Source of the DNA: Plectosphaerella cucumerina
Taxonomy: Eukaryota > Ascomycota > Sordariomycetes > Glomerellales > Plectosphaerellaceae
Length of the DNA stretch: 64,000 bases
Assembly: GCA_020746995.1 (NCBI GenBank)
Contig: JAGPXD010000001.1
Coordinates: forward strand, 6,634,001 to 6,698,000
Direction of reading: 5' to 3'
Positions 54,096 through 63,474 of the stretch are shown in pieces. The notes below the pieces were generated by a model that did no database searches, was not told the origin of the DNA, and saw nothing but the letters and a program-made list of their open reading frames with translations. How positions within the stretch are numbered: position 1 is the first letter of the stretch; each line of letters begins with the position of its first letter. The position numbers and the translations under genes were made by a program.

Positions 54096-54645
54096 TCATC
54101 AGATGGATGAGGAAGAATGCTTGCTAGACTGCATTTCTTGTGCTATTCATCATGGCTTCAAGCTGGAACAATCAAAGAAAGAATATCATTTCAATGGTTT
54201 ACTGCGGTTTCCCGTGGCAGCAGAGTGTTCAAATTTCGGCACTCGAGTTCTCGGACAGGTTCAATGAAGCTTGGAGCTCATGGGCCGTGGCCGTTTCTTG
54301 CATCAGTTGGTCCAGAAAAGCTGGGACGATGAGGACATGTCGACTTTCTCGAGTTGCTTTCCCATTAAAACTGGCCATGTCAAACTTCTGAGTTTTCACT
54401 GCCACAGCAGCTCGCATCTTCTTCAAAGTTCTCGAAGACATTGCTTGAGAAACTCTCAAACCGATTAAAAGAGGGCTGCGGGTGCCGTCAGGCTCATACT
54501 TATAAGGCAGGGCGCTACACGAGAATCCCGCGTCAGATGCACAGTTTGGGAGACTCTCCATCTTCGGGTCCATTTTCAACAGGGACGCCGCGAGGCAGCG
54601 AAGCGTCCTGTTAGCACCAGAGGGTCTTTCGTCTCACAGGTCCAG
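54096..54645. other. intergenic downstream of GH1
   Basis: No gene is supported. The 3' end of this stretch ends in a CAG directly before the exon relic at 54646. Confidence 0.5.
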
Positions 54646-54765
54646 GATCATGCTATCAGGATCAAAGACTGCGGAATTATCATCGCTCCCTGGGACGACA
54701 ACCCAGAATGTGAAAATTTCACGACATTTGGCGACCGACTGGATGCCATGGCTCAGGGACTCATG
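54646..54765 (+). pseudogene. isolated relic of the family 120-nt exon
   Basis: These 120 bases align along their full length with exon 3 of gene B and read DHAIRIKDCGIIIAPWDDNP then ...FGDRLDAMAQGLM without a stop. A CAG precedes it, but the donor is lost: the position of AAG|GTACG in B is ATGATGAG here. No neighbouring family exons are found, so this is a fragment left by duplication or deletion. Confidence 0.65.
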
Positions 54766-54844
54766 ATGAGCGGCACGGCAGTAGAGAGCGTGTCACTCCC
54801 AAAGCAAGCTTCAAAAACAACGACCAATCCCAGGGCCAGCACCT

Positions 54845-54854
54845 GCACTGCGGA
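54845..54854 (+). promoter_or_regulatory. GCACTGCGGA element upstream of gene E
   Basis: An exact copy of the 10-mer also found upstream of genes A and D, here in a CACCTGCACTGCGGA context about 165 bp before the gene E start. The following CTGCC...CACCTCC also matches the D promoter. Confidence 0.5.
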
Positions 54855-55017
54855 TTTACTCTGCCTGCCACCTCCAGTCCCGGGCCCGGTTCACCAATCC
54901 ATCAAATCCACAAAACACGGCTAGCAGCCTATTCTTCTTCTTTTTTCCAGGACTCGGCGGCGGACCAGCAAACGGTCCGCCCGCAACTCCTCAGGAACAG
55001 ACCACGATGTCGCACGC

Positions 55018-55332
55018 ATGGCTCTGGCATCCCCCGCCAACGCCTCGCTACAAGCAGCGAAGCAGATTGTCCACCTCCAGGGGCAGGCCCAGCAGCTGTC
55101 GACGGCAACTCAAGGCATCGTCAAGCCTTCCGACATGAAAGCCGAGAGGGACAAGAGGGCTCTTCTCGAGCTGGCCATGACTGTTCGGGCAATGATGCTG
55201 GCGGTTTACGACTTCATAACCTTCAGTAACACTGGCGCCGTCAACAATCCTCGAAGTGCCAATGATCGGGGCAACAGGAGAGCATATATCATCCGGGTAG
55301 TTACACAAAAGACAAGGCCTCAACACGCTTGA
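55018..55332 (+). CDS. family gene E, truncated member, unknown function
   Basis: Open frame of 104 aa (MALASPANASLQAAKQIVHL...). The part ALLELAMTVRAMMLAVYDFITF resembles EAVAVRAMLRRVYDFSTF of gene D and the RRAVADLVAAAYDFGQWP region of gene C. It ends at QKTRPQHA before the WxLL exon end and later exons of the family. The promoter is homologous to that of gene D. It is either a truncated copy or its exons 2-4 have been lost. Expression and function are unknown; confidence that it is translated is low. Confidence 0.4.
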   Translation: MALASPANASLQAAKQIVHLQGQAQQLSTATQGIVKPSDMKAERDKRALLELAMTVRAMMLAVYDFITFSNTGAVNNPRSANDRGNRRAYIIRVVTQKTRPQHA

Positions 55333-55882
55333 TTCGTAGAAAAAGCACGTCAAGACACTTCTTACTCACTGATTTAACTCACACCTTCCTTCCCTGTTCG
55401 GGTGGCCGAGGTCCGTGATTGGTTTGGGGTCGGAATGTGGCCATGTTCTTCCACCAGAATGAGCTCTTCTTCCGCCGGACAGAATTGAGGCTCGCCCGCG
55501 CAACCACACCCAGACAGTCTCCCCGCCGCTGCCTCGCACCATCGGACGACCCCCACGCTCCGCCAGCAGGTTCAACCCCCAGGAATTCATGGCCGTGAAC
55601 CAACGACGTCAGCAGGCCCGGGTCGCATCTGCAGTCAACAATTTTCAAGGAAACACGTGTGACATGGAAAGCCTCCTTCCCTGTTCGAAGTCAGTCCGCA
55701 GTTGACGGAAGATCCCAGTTGCAGGTTCCACCTCGAGCCGGCACCTGCACCGCGGACCTGCACTGCGGACCTGCTGGCCTGCTCTCCCTGCCCACCTCCG
55801 GACAGGTTGACCCAATACCAATCTCCTTCTCATCCTCCATTGCCGAGCTAACGCAACTCTTTCTACCAACACAAGTACCGCC
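55333..55882. other. intergenic: promoter of gene D
   Basis: It contains GCACTGCGGA at 55760-55769 and a related CACCGCGGACCTG just upstream (55747-55760). These match the promoter blocks of genes E and A. No gene is supported. Confidence 0.5.
55760..55769 (+). promoter_or_regulatory. GCACTGCGGA element upstream of gene D
   Basis: Third exact copy of the 10-mer, about 115 bp before the gene D start, within a local near-duplication (GCACCGCGGACCT then GCACTGCGGACCT). Confidence 0.5.
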
Positions 55883-57044
55883 ATGAATACAGAGACTCAC
55901 CCTCATTCCGAGGAGCCACCGGCCCCCAATCCTCTCCAGGCCCTCAAAGAGGCCCAGGACGCTGCTGGAGCAACCCTTCTCTGGAGCAGCCTGGCCTCTT
56001 TCGAGGGCTGGAAAAACACCAACACTACTCGAGTCCGCCTTCTCGGGCTCCAAGACGGACCAAACGACGGCCCGTCACCGACCGCGGCGATCGAGGCCGT
56101 GGCGGTGCGGGCTATGTTGAGAAGGGTCTACGACTTCAGCACGTTCCCGGCCCCGCAGACCGCTGCCTCAAGTGCTCGCACCATCAAGAGCATCTGCGAG
56201 TCTCGAAATCTGAGCCCCACTGCAAAGATGCACAAAATCATGGGCCCGAAGATCAAGATGCCCAGCGAAGAAATCGAGTTCCACATGTGGAAGCTACTGG
56301 TCGGTAACAGATATCTTCTTCCCTACCAACCCCAGAACATTTCTGTTTAGGGCTGAAGGAATTCAATGATATCTTTCATCAGCTGACCTCCGGTGTCCTA
56401 GTCAATCACTGTTGACGTTCACCGGAATGGTACAAGGTTGAAGCTTGGCAAAGCAGCCCCGAGCCGGAGGAGTATCCTTCCTTGAGTGTCTGGTCCGATG
56501 GGCTACCATGGCCCAGCAGTTTCAAGTAGGTCGTTTAACTCTGGATACTTTCGTTCGAACAAGTCAACTTATCTCCTCTGGTTCTCATTAGAACTCAAAA
56601 GACCATCGTCAAGTCGATCGTTGTAGATGAGGGTTTTGCCCTTCGCTTCGTCCTGCGTCCCGACGCCGAAGCCAAGGTAAGCTCTCGAAACCTTCTCTCA
56701 TGCAACCGTTTGTCCACAATCTGAAAACTATCTAGGCCAAACTCGCCAACGAGACCGTCAATGCAAAGAAGGCCGACACAATTCGAATTGGACGGACTGT
56801 TCAAAGCCAGACGAGTGGTGCCGCTGCGGCTGCTCCCGGTGTTCCTGCTCCTGCTGCTCCCGGTGCACCTCCTGCTACGGTTGCTCCTCCTGCTACGGGT
56901 GCTCCTCCTGCTACGGTTGCTCCTCCTGCTACGGGTGCTCCTCCTGCTACGGGTGCTCCTACTACTACCTCAGCTGCGAGTGATTCAGCCTTAGCTGTGA
57001 CTACTACCTCAATCGACAGTCACGACATTCACAGCAGCGGTTAG
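55883..57044 (+). pseudogene. family gene D, interrupted by an in-frame TGA
   Basis: Exon 1 from 55883 (MNTETHPHSEEPPAPNP...) ends at about 56304 after FHMWKLLVG. The next exon, from about 56351, runs LKEFNDIFHQLTSGVLVNHC, then TGA at 56413-56415, then RSPEWYKVEAWQSSPEPEEY, homologous to the APW region of B and C. It splices at TTTCAA|GTAGGT in frame into KTIVKSIVVDEGFALRFVLR, equivalent to the 84-nt exon. The last exon has AKLANETVNAKKAD and an Ala/Pro/Thr repeat tail (APPATG/V) to the stop at 57042. The exon order and phases are conserved, so this is a family member with a single nonsense codon. It may be a pseudogene, or produce the 155-aa exon-1 product ending NISV. Type call is therefore tentative. 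Confidence 0.55.
56865..56954 (+). repeat. 18-bp coding minisatellite in gene D, five units
   Basis: Five units of GCWCCTCCTGCTACGG(G/T)T, encoding APPAT followed by V or G in alternation, with partial units on both sides. Copy number is likely to vary between strains. Confidence 0.8.
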
Positions 57045-57260
57045 AGCAAGGATTCGCCAACGGTCGCGATACAAAGGTCTTCAAGGATGACAGATGTGGG
57101 CGAAGAAACACCACGAAGATTGAGTCAAGATTGGCGAAACACTGGGGTGATCATGCTTGGAGAGCTTTGACGAGGTTCAGAGGAGTTAGTCCAGCAGAGA
57201 AGCTGCTCCAGCAGACGAGGTACTCTAGCAGAAGGGTAGCACCGCTCGCATGATACATAT

Positions 57261-58598
57261 TCAACGCCGAAAGTCTTCCTCCTCCCGTCCTTGATCATCC
57301 AAAGCACGAAGAATGACCTGTAACGCAACCCTCTGGTCCGCCTCAAAACCCTCACGAACTCCAAGTCTATCACAAACACTTTCCATCTTCCACAGCATTG
57401 GCTCCAGGGACGCCGAAATCCACTTCTCGACAGAGTAGATGCCCCATCTTCCTCGAAGGCCATTCTTGACGTACTTCCCCCAGACGGGCTCTAGCTGACC
57501 CGAAGGCGTGAAAGGCTTCAAGTTGCTGAATCTCTGCCACATACGAAGGACCTGTTCTGCCCTGTCAATGCTGCAAGTGAACCTCTCAGTCTCGCTGCTG
57601 TCGGCGGACCGTCTCCTGTCGTTCACCAATGTCAAGCGTACGAGCATCTCCATCTTGCGGGCCGCATGGATCATTGGCGCCACGAGTTTCATGACAGGCC
57701 AGAGCCCACATGTTGACTTTCGCTGGCGGATGCGTTTGCCCAGGGTGTTGGATTGACGGAGGTCGGGGCGGTAGACGACGTTGTCGGGGATGTCGAGGAC
57801 CCATGGTTCGTCCCAAGTCTCGGCATAGCCGATCTTCAGGAGACCCCTGGCATTGACGTCCTCGGAGAAGTAGACGTAGCCGCCTTTGTTGGAGTGTATG
57901 AGTGTTTTCATCTCTTTCAGGATGTTGTAGACGTTGTTTGATGGTTGCTCCGCCACTCCTTGGCATGAGGACAGCTCGACTTGGTTTGGTGAAGCCAAAG
58001 AAGAGAGATCGGACGAGAGCTCCGAAGTCTCATGTTGCTTGTTCGGCGGTGTGCTGAAAGACTGCACGTCTGGGCTTGATGTATTGGGACTCTCTGAAGC
58101 CTCGAGCTCAGCAGGCCCGAAGCAGTCGTCGTTGCTGGGAGTTGGCAGTTCAACGATGCTGTATTTGAAGGAGTCGGCGTGTTGCTCGTTGGGCAACATT
58201 TCGAATGAGGGCTCAGAGGCCTCGAGCTCTGCAACATCAGGTTGTCGATGGATGTCTTTGCCGCGCGGGGTGTGCGGAGTGCGTGGGGCTGGCGGCGGCT
58301 GTCTTGAGGGGGGTCGGGCTGGAAAGAAGGCCTCCAACGCTGGAGGATATCCGGCCCTGGATGACTTGGGCCTAGGCCTGGGCACTGAAGGTAGACCACA
58401 CATCATTCCTTGGACAGGCCACATGTCTTGGGGATTGATGGACCCGACACTCTTCGCGGGCTTGTGGCTGTTGATGGGTGTAGGGACAATGTCTCGTGGC
58501 CGTGCTGTATCGTGGTTTGACCTGAATTCCGATGTCGCTCTCTTGTGAGTGCGACTGAAGAGCTTGCGAGCGCTGAGACGCGGGACTGATTCGGACAT
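57261..58598 (-). CDS. T5orf172 / Mug113-type (GIY-YIG-like) protein
   Basis: 445 aa in one exon; start MSESVPRLSARKLFSRTHKR at 58598 is preferred to an in-frame ATG 35 codons upstream. The first 220 residues are Pro/Ser-rich and probably disordered, with short repeats of ELEASE.P. The C-terminal half has GGYVYFSEDVNARGLLKIGY, then LGKRIRQRKSTCGLWP and KMEMLVRLTLVNDRRR, ending with VWGKYVKNGLRGRWGIYSVE. This is the T5orf172 domain pattern (YVYxF...LKIG...R...CG...E.L.h..l...R), a branch of the GIY-YIG nuclease fold. Such genes are numerous in fungi and of unknown role. Whether the nuclease residues are complete cannot be judged by eye. Confidence 0.8.
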   Translation of the reverse strand: MSESVPRLSARKLFSRTHKRATSEFRSNHDTARPRDIVPTPINSHKPAKSVGSINPQDMWPVQGMMCGLPSVPRPRPKSSRAGYPPALEAFFPARPPSRQPPPAPRTPHTPRGKDIHRQPDVAELEASEPSFEMLPNEQHADSFKYSIVELPTPSNDDCFGPAELEASESPNTSSPDVQSFSTPPNKQHETSELSSDLSSLASPNQVELSSCQGVAEQPSNNVYNILKEMKTLIHSNKGGYVYFSEDVNARGLLKIGYAETWDEPWVLDIPDNVVYRPDLRQSNTLGKRIRQRKSTCGLWPVMKLVAPMIHAARKMEMLVRLTLVNDRRRSADSSETERFTCSIDRAEQVLRMWQRFSNLKPFTPSGQLEPVWGKYVKNGLRGRWGIYSVEKWISASLEPMLWKMESVCDRLGVREGFEADQRVALQVILRALDDQGREEEDFRR

Positions 58599-59487
58599 GG
58601 CACACTCGGCGGATATAGGCAATGGTAGCTGAAGAATAATGAATGAGATTGGCAGCGATTTGACCTTGCCGACAGCGACACTTCTTTCCACGGAGATGGC
58701 CAAATCCTTTATGTTCTTACTTCAATCTCAGCAAGATTGCTCCAGCCTTCATCGCGTCATGACAGCCACCGCGACCGCGACACTTCCTGCGGCCCCTGCA
58801 TCCATCTCCTGCAGGTTCCCTGCATGTGTGCCGTTGCGGCGGCCGCAACGGGCGACGTTCACAACGCTCAGCCACGGAGAAGCCTGATGGATGAATCTGA
58901 AACGTTCTGCCGACCACAATGACGGGTCAGGCGCAGCAGTGTCCCAAGGATGTGGTACGCCCCGAGCAGCTGGATTCTGATGGATGCCAGCTTGGAGCGA
59001 CTCCAAGATAAAGTTGACGTTGTTGATGCAGGGGGCATTGGCGGTCTCAGTTTCAGGGGCTGCACTCCTGCAGGTAGAATTGCCAACCGCCAACTGGCAG
59101 CTGCCAAGAGTCGAGATAATGGGCCAGGTCCACGGCGGCCCGAGGCGATCCGGCTCCCCGGACCTTTCATTTCTATCTTTGGGGCTCTGGGGCCTGTTGA
59201 ATCATATCGTCAACGCCTTCGCGCCAATCTGCGGTGATGCTTCCGCCATGGGGGCTGGGATGGCCGGGCGGCAGGCAACCCTCAAGATGTGGCCCCCACG
59301 ACAAGCTGCATGGAGCCCTGGTCGAACACTCACCGGTCCAGCCTGCCGGAACAACCCTTGCTCGACGTTTGAATACTCGTATTCAAAGACGCACGCTTGG
59401 GTTCGTTCATCAGCATCTGGCACGGGTCAATGTCTTCATTGAGTATCCAAGTCCGTGGTCTCGCCTCAGCCTTCACTGCCCAACCGC
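58599..59487. other. intergenic, 0.9 kb
   Basis: It holds the promoter of the T5orf172 gene and the 3' flank of the Zn2Cys6 gene. Open frames here have no support. Confidence 0.5.
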
Positions 59488-60642
59488 TCACTCACCCACT
59501 GCCTGCAACGGCCACCGGAGCCAATCTGCCCAGTACTCCCCCAAGTACGACGATATCGAGAGCACGAGCGGCCGCCCCGACCCCGCAACAGCCCAGTACT
59601 CTTGGGCACGATGAAGTATGACGGCATAATAGGCCATTATCGCCAAGGCCTCCGGCCGTCGTTGTCGAAGGAGGTCGACGTACTCCAGTGATATCCTAAC
59701 CGGCCACTCATGAACACCGCTCATCCTTCTGGAGGCGGGGCCCTTGCTCTCATCAAACAACCATTGCAGGATGTCAACGGCAGTGAGGTATATGTTCGTC
59801 GTCGTCTCGTCGATACCCTGGTCTCTCACCAGCTTGAGGAGGCCGTCGCATTCGGGACCTCGAGGACCGTCGCCGGTCAATGGCCATCGATCGCGCGAAT
59901 GGTGGTCGATCTTGCCTTGAGACAATGATGCCGTGTGTCGAATGCCTTGATGCAGATGTATGCAATGGACGAAGCGGTCCAGGATGTCTGACAACCCGCC
60001 AGGGAGGGAAAAGACGTCAAAGATGACGTGCTGGCTAAGGACAGAGGAAAAGAGAAAGGCAGCCGCGCGACCGTCGTCCGTGTCGGTGGTGCCATCCCGG
60101 TGTTCTTTCTCGAATCGCTGGATGGCGCGTGTTTGTAGCCTCGTGGCCTCGGTGAGGTAGGGACCTTTTTCTGTCGCATCGAGCATCGTGCTTTTGTGAG
60201 CGGCGGCGAGGCCTAGTAGGGCGTCCATCAGGTAGCCACACCGGAATGCTTCGGAGTGAACCAGGCTGAGTAACTGCTCGGCTTCATGGTAGAACCCCGG
60301 CGTCTGCACCTTCAATCTCTCTCGGAAGCCGACCAGCAGCTCCATATGAATGAGGCTGTAGTCGGCGGCGGTGGCAGCATCATCCCAGAGCCCGCCCGGC
60401 GACAGGGCGAGGCTGCTGAAAGGGTCGGAGATGGAAGCTGGCGAAGGTCTGGACGACGAGAGACGGGAGATGGGCGTTTTGGCCGGCGTGGGGCCGGGAA
60501 GCGCCGGCGGCGACCCCAGATAAGAGCAATGGCGATCCGAGGTCACGCACCTGTTGCACGCGGGCTTGGTCTCATCGCACTTGACCTTGCGCTGCTTGCA
60601 GATGCTGCAGCCGAGCCGTGACTTCTTGTGCTGTCTGGGCAT
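59488..60642 (-). CDS. Zn2Cys6 transcription factor, short C-terminal-domain type
   Basis: 384-aa nuclear regulator in one exon. Start MPRQHKKSRLGCSICKQRKVKCDE at 60642, with zinc-cluster cysteines at 12, 15, 22, 29, 32 and 39 (CX2CX6CX6CX2CX6C). An upstream in-frame ATG adds 54 residues without domain character. The linker is Pro/Ser-rich. The rest is the helical DUF3468-like domain of Upc2/sterol-uptake-type and many metabolic regulators: HMELLVGFRERL, HSEAFRCGYLMDALLGLAAAH, RLQTRAIQRFEKEHRDGTTD and AYYAVILHRAQEYWAVAG. Target genes are unknown. It could bind the CGGRRATTCCG sites of the 20-37 kb cluster, but nothing in the sequence proves this. Confidence 0.88.
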   Translation of the reverse strand: MPRQHKKSRLGCSICKQRKVKCDETKPACNRCVTSDRHCSYLGSPPALPGPTPAKTPISRLSSSRPSPASISDPFSSLALSPGGLWDDAATAADYSLIHMELLVGFRERLKVQTPGFYHEAEQLLSLVHSEAFRCGYLMDALLGLAAAHKSTMLDATEKGPYLTEATRLQTRAIQRFEKEHRDGTTDTDDGRAAAFLFSSVLSQHVIFDVFSLPGGLSDILDRFVHCIHLHQGIRHTASLSQGKIDHHSRDRWPLTGDGPRGPECDGLLKLVRDQGIDETTTNIYLTAVDILQWLFDESKGPASRRMSGVHEWPVRISLEYVDLLRQRRPEALAIMAYYAVILHRAQEYWAVAGSGRPLVLSISSYLGEYWADWLRWPLQAVGE

Positions 60643-61138
60643 GGTCGTGTTTGATGCGATGGCGTCGGGAAGGTGAGAGAGTCGGGTTCGGGATGAGCGG
60701 GAGCGGGCGGTCAAAAGAGGGTCAGAGTGCTGGGGCACGCCCAGGGACGCGTCGTAACATGAATCGCAGCTCGGGATGCGATCGGATTTGGCGACCAATC
60801 GCATCGATCTCTATCCGAGGGAGTGGCTGTGACGCCGGGCGCGGACTTTTCGTGTGCTCCGACCAAGACGTACTAAAGCGTCAGTCCGCCTGCATCGTGG
60901 AAAATAACAATTGACTCGAACAGAGCCTGAAAGGACTGGGTTTTTGATCGCTGCCCTGGACAGAGCAAGTGGTACGTTTATTACTTGAATGAAGGGGGTG
61001 CTCATTGACAGTCCTTCTTCGCCATAGTCCCCGATTGTGATGATCATCTTCCAGACGAAAGAGCGCGAAGCTGAGGCGGGCTACCTATGGTGAATGTTCA
61101 TCGTGAGCACACTGCGGTCTGTCGAGGCAAGACCTCTT
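60643..61138. other. intergenic
   Basis: Promoter of the Zn2Cys6 gene and 3' flank of the F-box-like gene. Nothing else is seen. Confidence 0.5.
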
Positions 61139-62088
61139 CTAATAACGATTCAGAAACATGTGTATCTCGTTCAAACACGCCTCTTTCTCCCAATCCTGTC
61201 CTGGCCATCCGAATTTCCGGTGCAAATGTCGCACCCAGAGAGCGTCGTCTCTCGCCCAAGGGTCCGGGCCTTCGTTGATAGTTTGCGGCTCACCCTGTCT
61301 TTCCATCTCTTCTGCGTCATACCGCTTATTCCTTGCCGCCTCTTCGCCCCATCTGCTGAGCTCGTCTGGGAGGATGCCGGGGACGAACATCTCGTCGAGA
61401 CTTGTGAACGTCTCAATCCTGGCATTGCAGTACTCCTGCGCCAAGACGCCTTCGGGGTGTTTGCGTGGGACGTATCGGTAGACGAGCCCTGACAATGTGT
61501 CCAGATAGAGGGCTTCCTCGTGGAAATACTTCGGCTTTGTGATCTTGATGATATGCTTCGTCGTCGCAATGGGCGGTATCTCGCCTCTAAACTCCGACAT
61601 GGCCTTCAATGTTTTCAACCAGTACCGCTGTGCGTCGATGATTGGCGAGTCAAGCGATTTGCTAATTGTGTAGTTGACGACGGAGGCACGGAATCCGATG
61701 AACATTCTGTCCAACTGTCCCTTATAGTCGATGAATGGCAAGTGTCGGATGATGTCCATTGCGAATGGCGACTTGCCCCATGTTGCAGAGTCCTCGATGG
61801 CGATGCCGGGCCAGCCGCCAGGAGGCGGGTGAAGCACGGCGCCGTCGGGGAGCCAGAGACGCTCAAGAAGTTCGTAGAGAGCGGTGAATGGCACAGTGAT
61901 GCGCTCCCGCTGGGCAACAAGGATTCTGTTCTTGCTGCGTAGGTAGATCGAGTCGAGTTGCTTGCAAGTGAGGCGCAGGGCAACCGTGGTCTTCATGTTT
62001 GGGAGAAAAAAAAGATAGACGTCTGGATCTCAGGGGGGAGAGACAAGAGGCGGCCTGCTGCCCGCGGTGGAGGGGCCCGGGATGTCAT
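61139..62088 (-). pseudogene. F-box-like gene, frame-broken paralogue of the gene at 62.5-63.5 kb
   Basis: The main frame (61996-61139) starts inside the conserved N-terminus (MKTTVALRLTCKQLDSIYLR). The upstream frame from an ATG at 62088 reads RLLSLPPEIQTSIFF, matching LLALPPEIQMSIFYALPNIK of the neighbour. The two frames would join as ...SIFF-LPNMKTTVAL if the run of eight T (minus strand; 62005-62012) had nine. No intron fits. Paralogy is plain along the whole length: RITVPFTALYELLERLWLPDG/RLTAPFAKFYNFLLHLKLPDD, FAMDIIRHLPFIDYK/FAMDVLRHMPFIDSR, and the end DALWVRHLHRKFGWPGQDWE/DGLWVRHLHRKFGWPGEDWD. A restored protein would be about 316 aa. Real inactivation and homopolymer sequencing error are both possible. 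Confidence 0.65.
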
Positions 62089-62490
62089 GACGGCGATTGA
62101 GGTGTTTGAAGTTGCAATCAGTGAATGGGCGGATGAATTTTTTTTGGGTGATGACGTGGAAGAAAGGAGGATCTGGAGTTGCGGTGGGCGAAGGGACGGG
62201 ATTTAGGTAGACAGGTGCCCGGGAGCTCAGGCACGGCAGTCTCGCGCCCAGAGAGAAGGTGCGATTTCACAGGCTGCCACAAGTAAGAACCTTCAAGTTG
62301 AAGTTATGAGGCAGGTGCGGGATCAAATTATTAGTACACCTTGCTAACCTGGTGCCGAAACTCCCTTCATGCAGGTACATACTGTGGTCAGGAGAATGAA
62401 TGTCAAATGAAACAATAAGGGCTATCCCAGGAAAACAAAATGTAGTTATTCGTCGCCCCCTTTTTCATCCTCCGTACGCGTGATGTCCCT
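62089..62490. other. intergenic between the two paralogous F-box-like genes
   Basis: Promoter of the frame-broken copy and 3' flank of the intact copy. A short A/T-rich stretch lies at about 62135-62145. No gene is supported. Confidence 0.5.
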
Positions 62491-63474
62491 TCAAACATCA
62501 GGTTGTCCACCGATCATTTCATTCCGCTGACGACGGTTAAATTGGCTCAGTTCACTGAGACAGCCTTCCTTGTCCCAATCCTCTCCCGGCCAACCAAACT
62601 TGCGGTGCAGGTGCCTCACCCAAAGGCCGTCTTCCCTAGAGCCAAACGGCCTGGGCCACTGCCAACCTGGCTCTCCTTGTTGTTCCATCTCGTCGGCGTC
62701 GTAGTGCTCATGATCCATGTCGGACAGCACGATCATTTCCTGGTCGGGGATGAACACCTCTTTGAGCTCCGCGAGCGCTGCGATTTTGTCGTCGCAGTAT
62801 GCCTGTGGCGTCTTCTGGCGGATGGGACCTCGTTCTCGCGGAACCTCGGTAATGAGCCCGGTCATCGTATCCAGCATAAGGTACGTGCCGTTCCCATACT
62901 TTGACTCGGCGATCATGAGGATGTGCTTCCTTGACGAGAGGGGTGCCTCCAATTTGTTGTTGGCTGCGGGTTGCTCCAGTTTCCAAAGGATGGCAGGTTC
63001 TTCGACACGAAATCCACCCATACGGCCCCAGCAGCTTCTGTCAACATAGTTGACGACGCTGGTCCGGAAACCGATGTTTCTTTCCATGTCTACCGCCCGA
63101 TATCGACTGTCGATGAACGGCATGTGGCGCAGGACGTCCATCGCAAACTGCGTTTTGGACTGTACGTGCGATGTCTTCAAGTTGAGATCGAGGTCAGTCC
63201 AACCTGCGGATGGCGGGTGGAGTACTGTGTCGTCCGGAAGTTTGAGGTGCAAGAGGAAGTTGTAGAATTTGGCAAAGGGCGCTGTAAGGCGATCGCGTTG
63301 AACGATGAGGAACTGGGGCTCAATGCGCCGGTAGATGCCATCAAATTTCCGACAAGTTGAACGCAGTGCGATTGCCGTCTTGATATTGGGGAGAGCATAG
63401 AAGATTGACATCTGGATCTCGGGGGGCAAGGCAAGGAGGTGCAACTCCTGCGAGGCGGTGAGCCCGGGAGCCAT
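62491..63474 (-). CDS. F-box-like protein, 327 aa
   Basis: Single exon. Start MAPGLTASQELHLLALPPEIQMSIFYALPNIKTAIALRSTC gives an F-box-type N-terminus (LPPEIQ..IF..L), followed by a domain of unknown function also present in the 61.1-62.1 kb copy. It ends with the conserved EEDGLWVRHLHRKFGWPGEDW-like segment. Likely a Skp1-binding adaptor; substrate unknown. The tandem arrangement in the same orientation indicates a local duplication. Confidence 0.75.
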   Translation of the reverse strand: MAPGLTASQELHLLALPPEIQMSIFYALPNIKTAIALRSTCRKFDGIYRRIEPQFLIVQRDRLTAPFAKFYNFLLHLKLPDDTVLHPPSAGWTDLDLNLKTSHVQSKTQFAMDVLRHMPFIDSRYRAVDMERNIGFRTSVVNYVDRSCWGRMGGFRVEEPAILWKLEQPAANNKLEAPLSSRKHILMIAESKYGNGTYLMLDTMTGLITEVPRERGPIRQKTPQAYCDDKIAALAELKEVFIPDQEMIVLSDMDHEHYDADEMEQQGEPGWQWPRPFGSREDGLWVRHLHRKFGWPGEDWDKEGCLSELSQFNRRQRNEMIGGQPDV

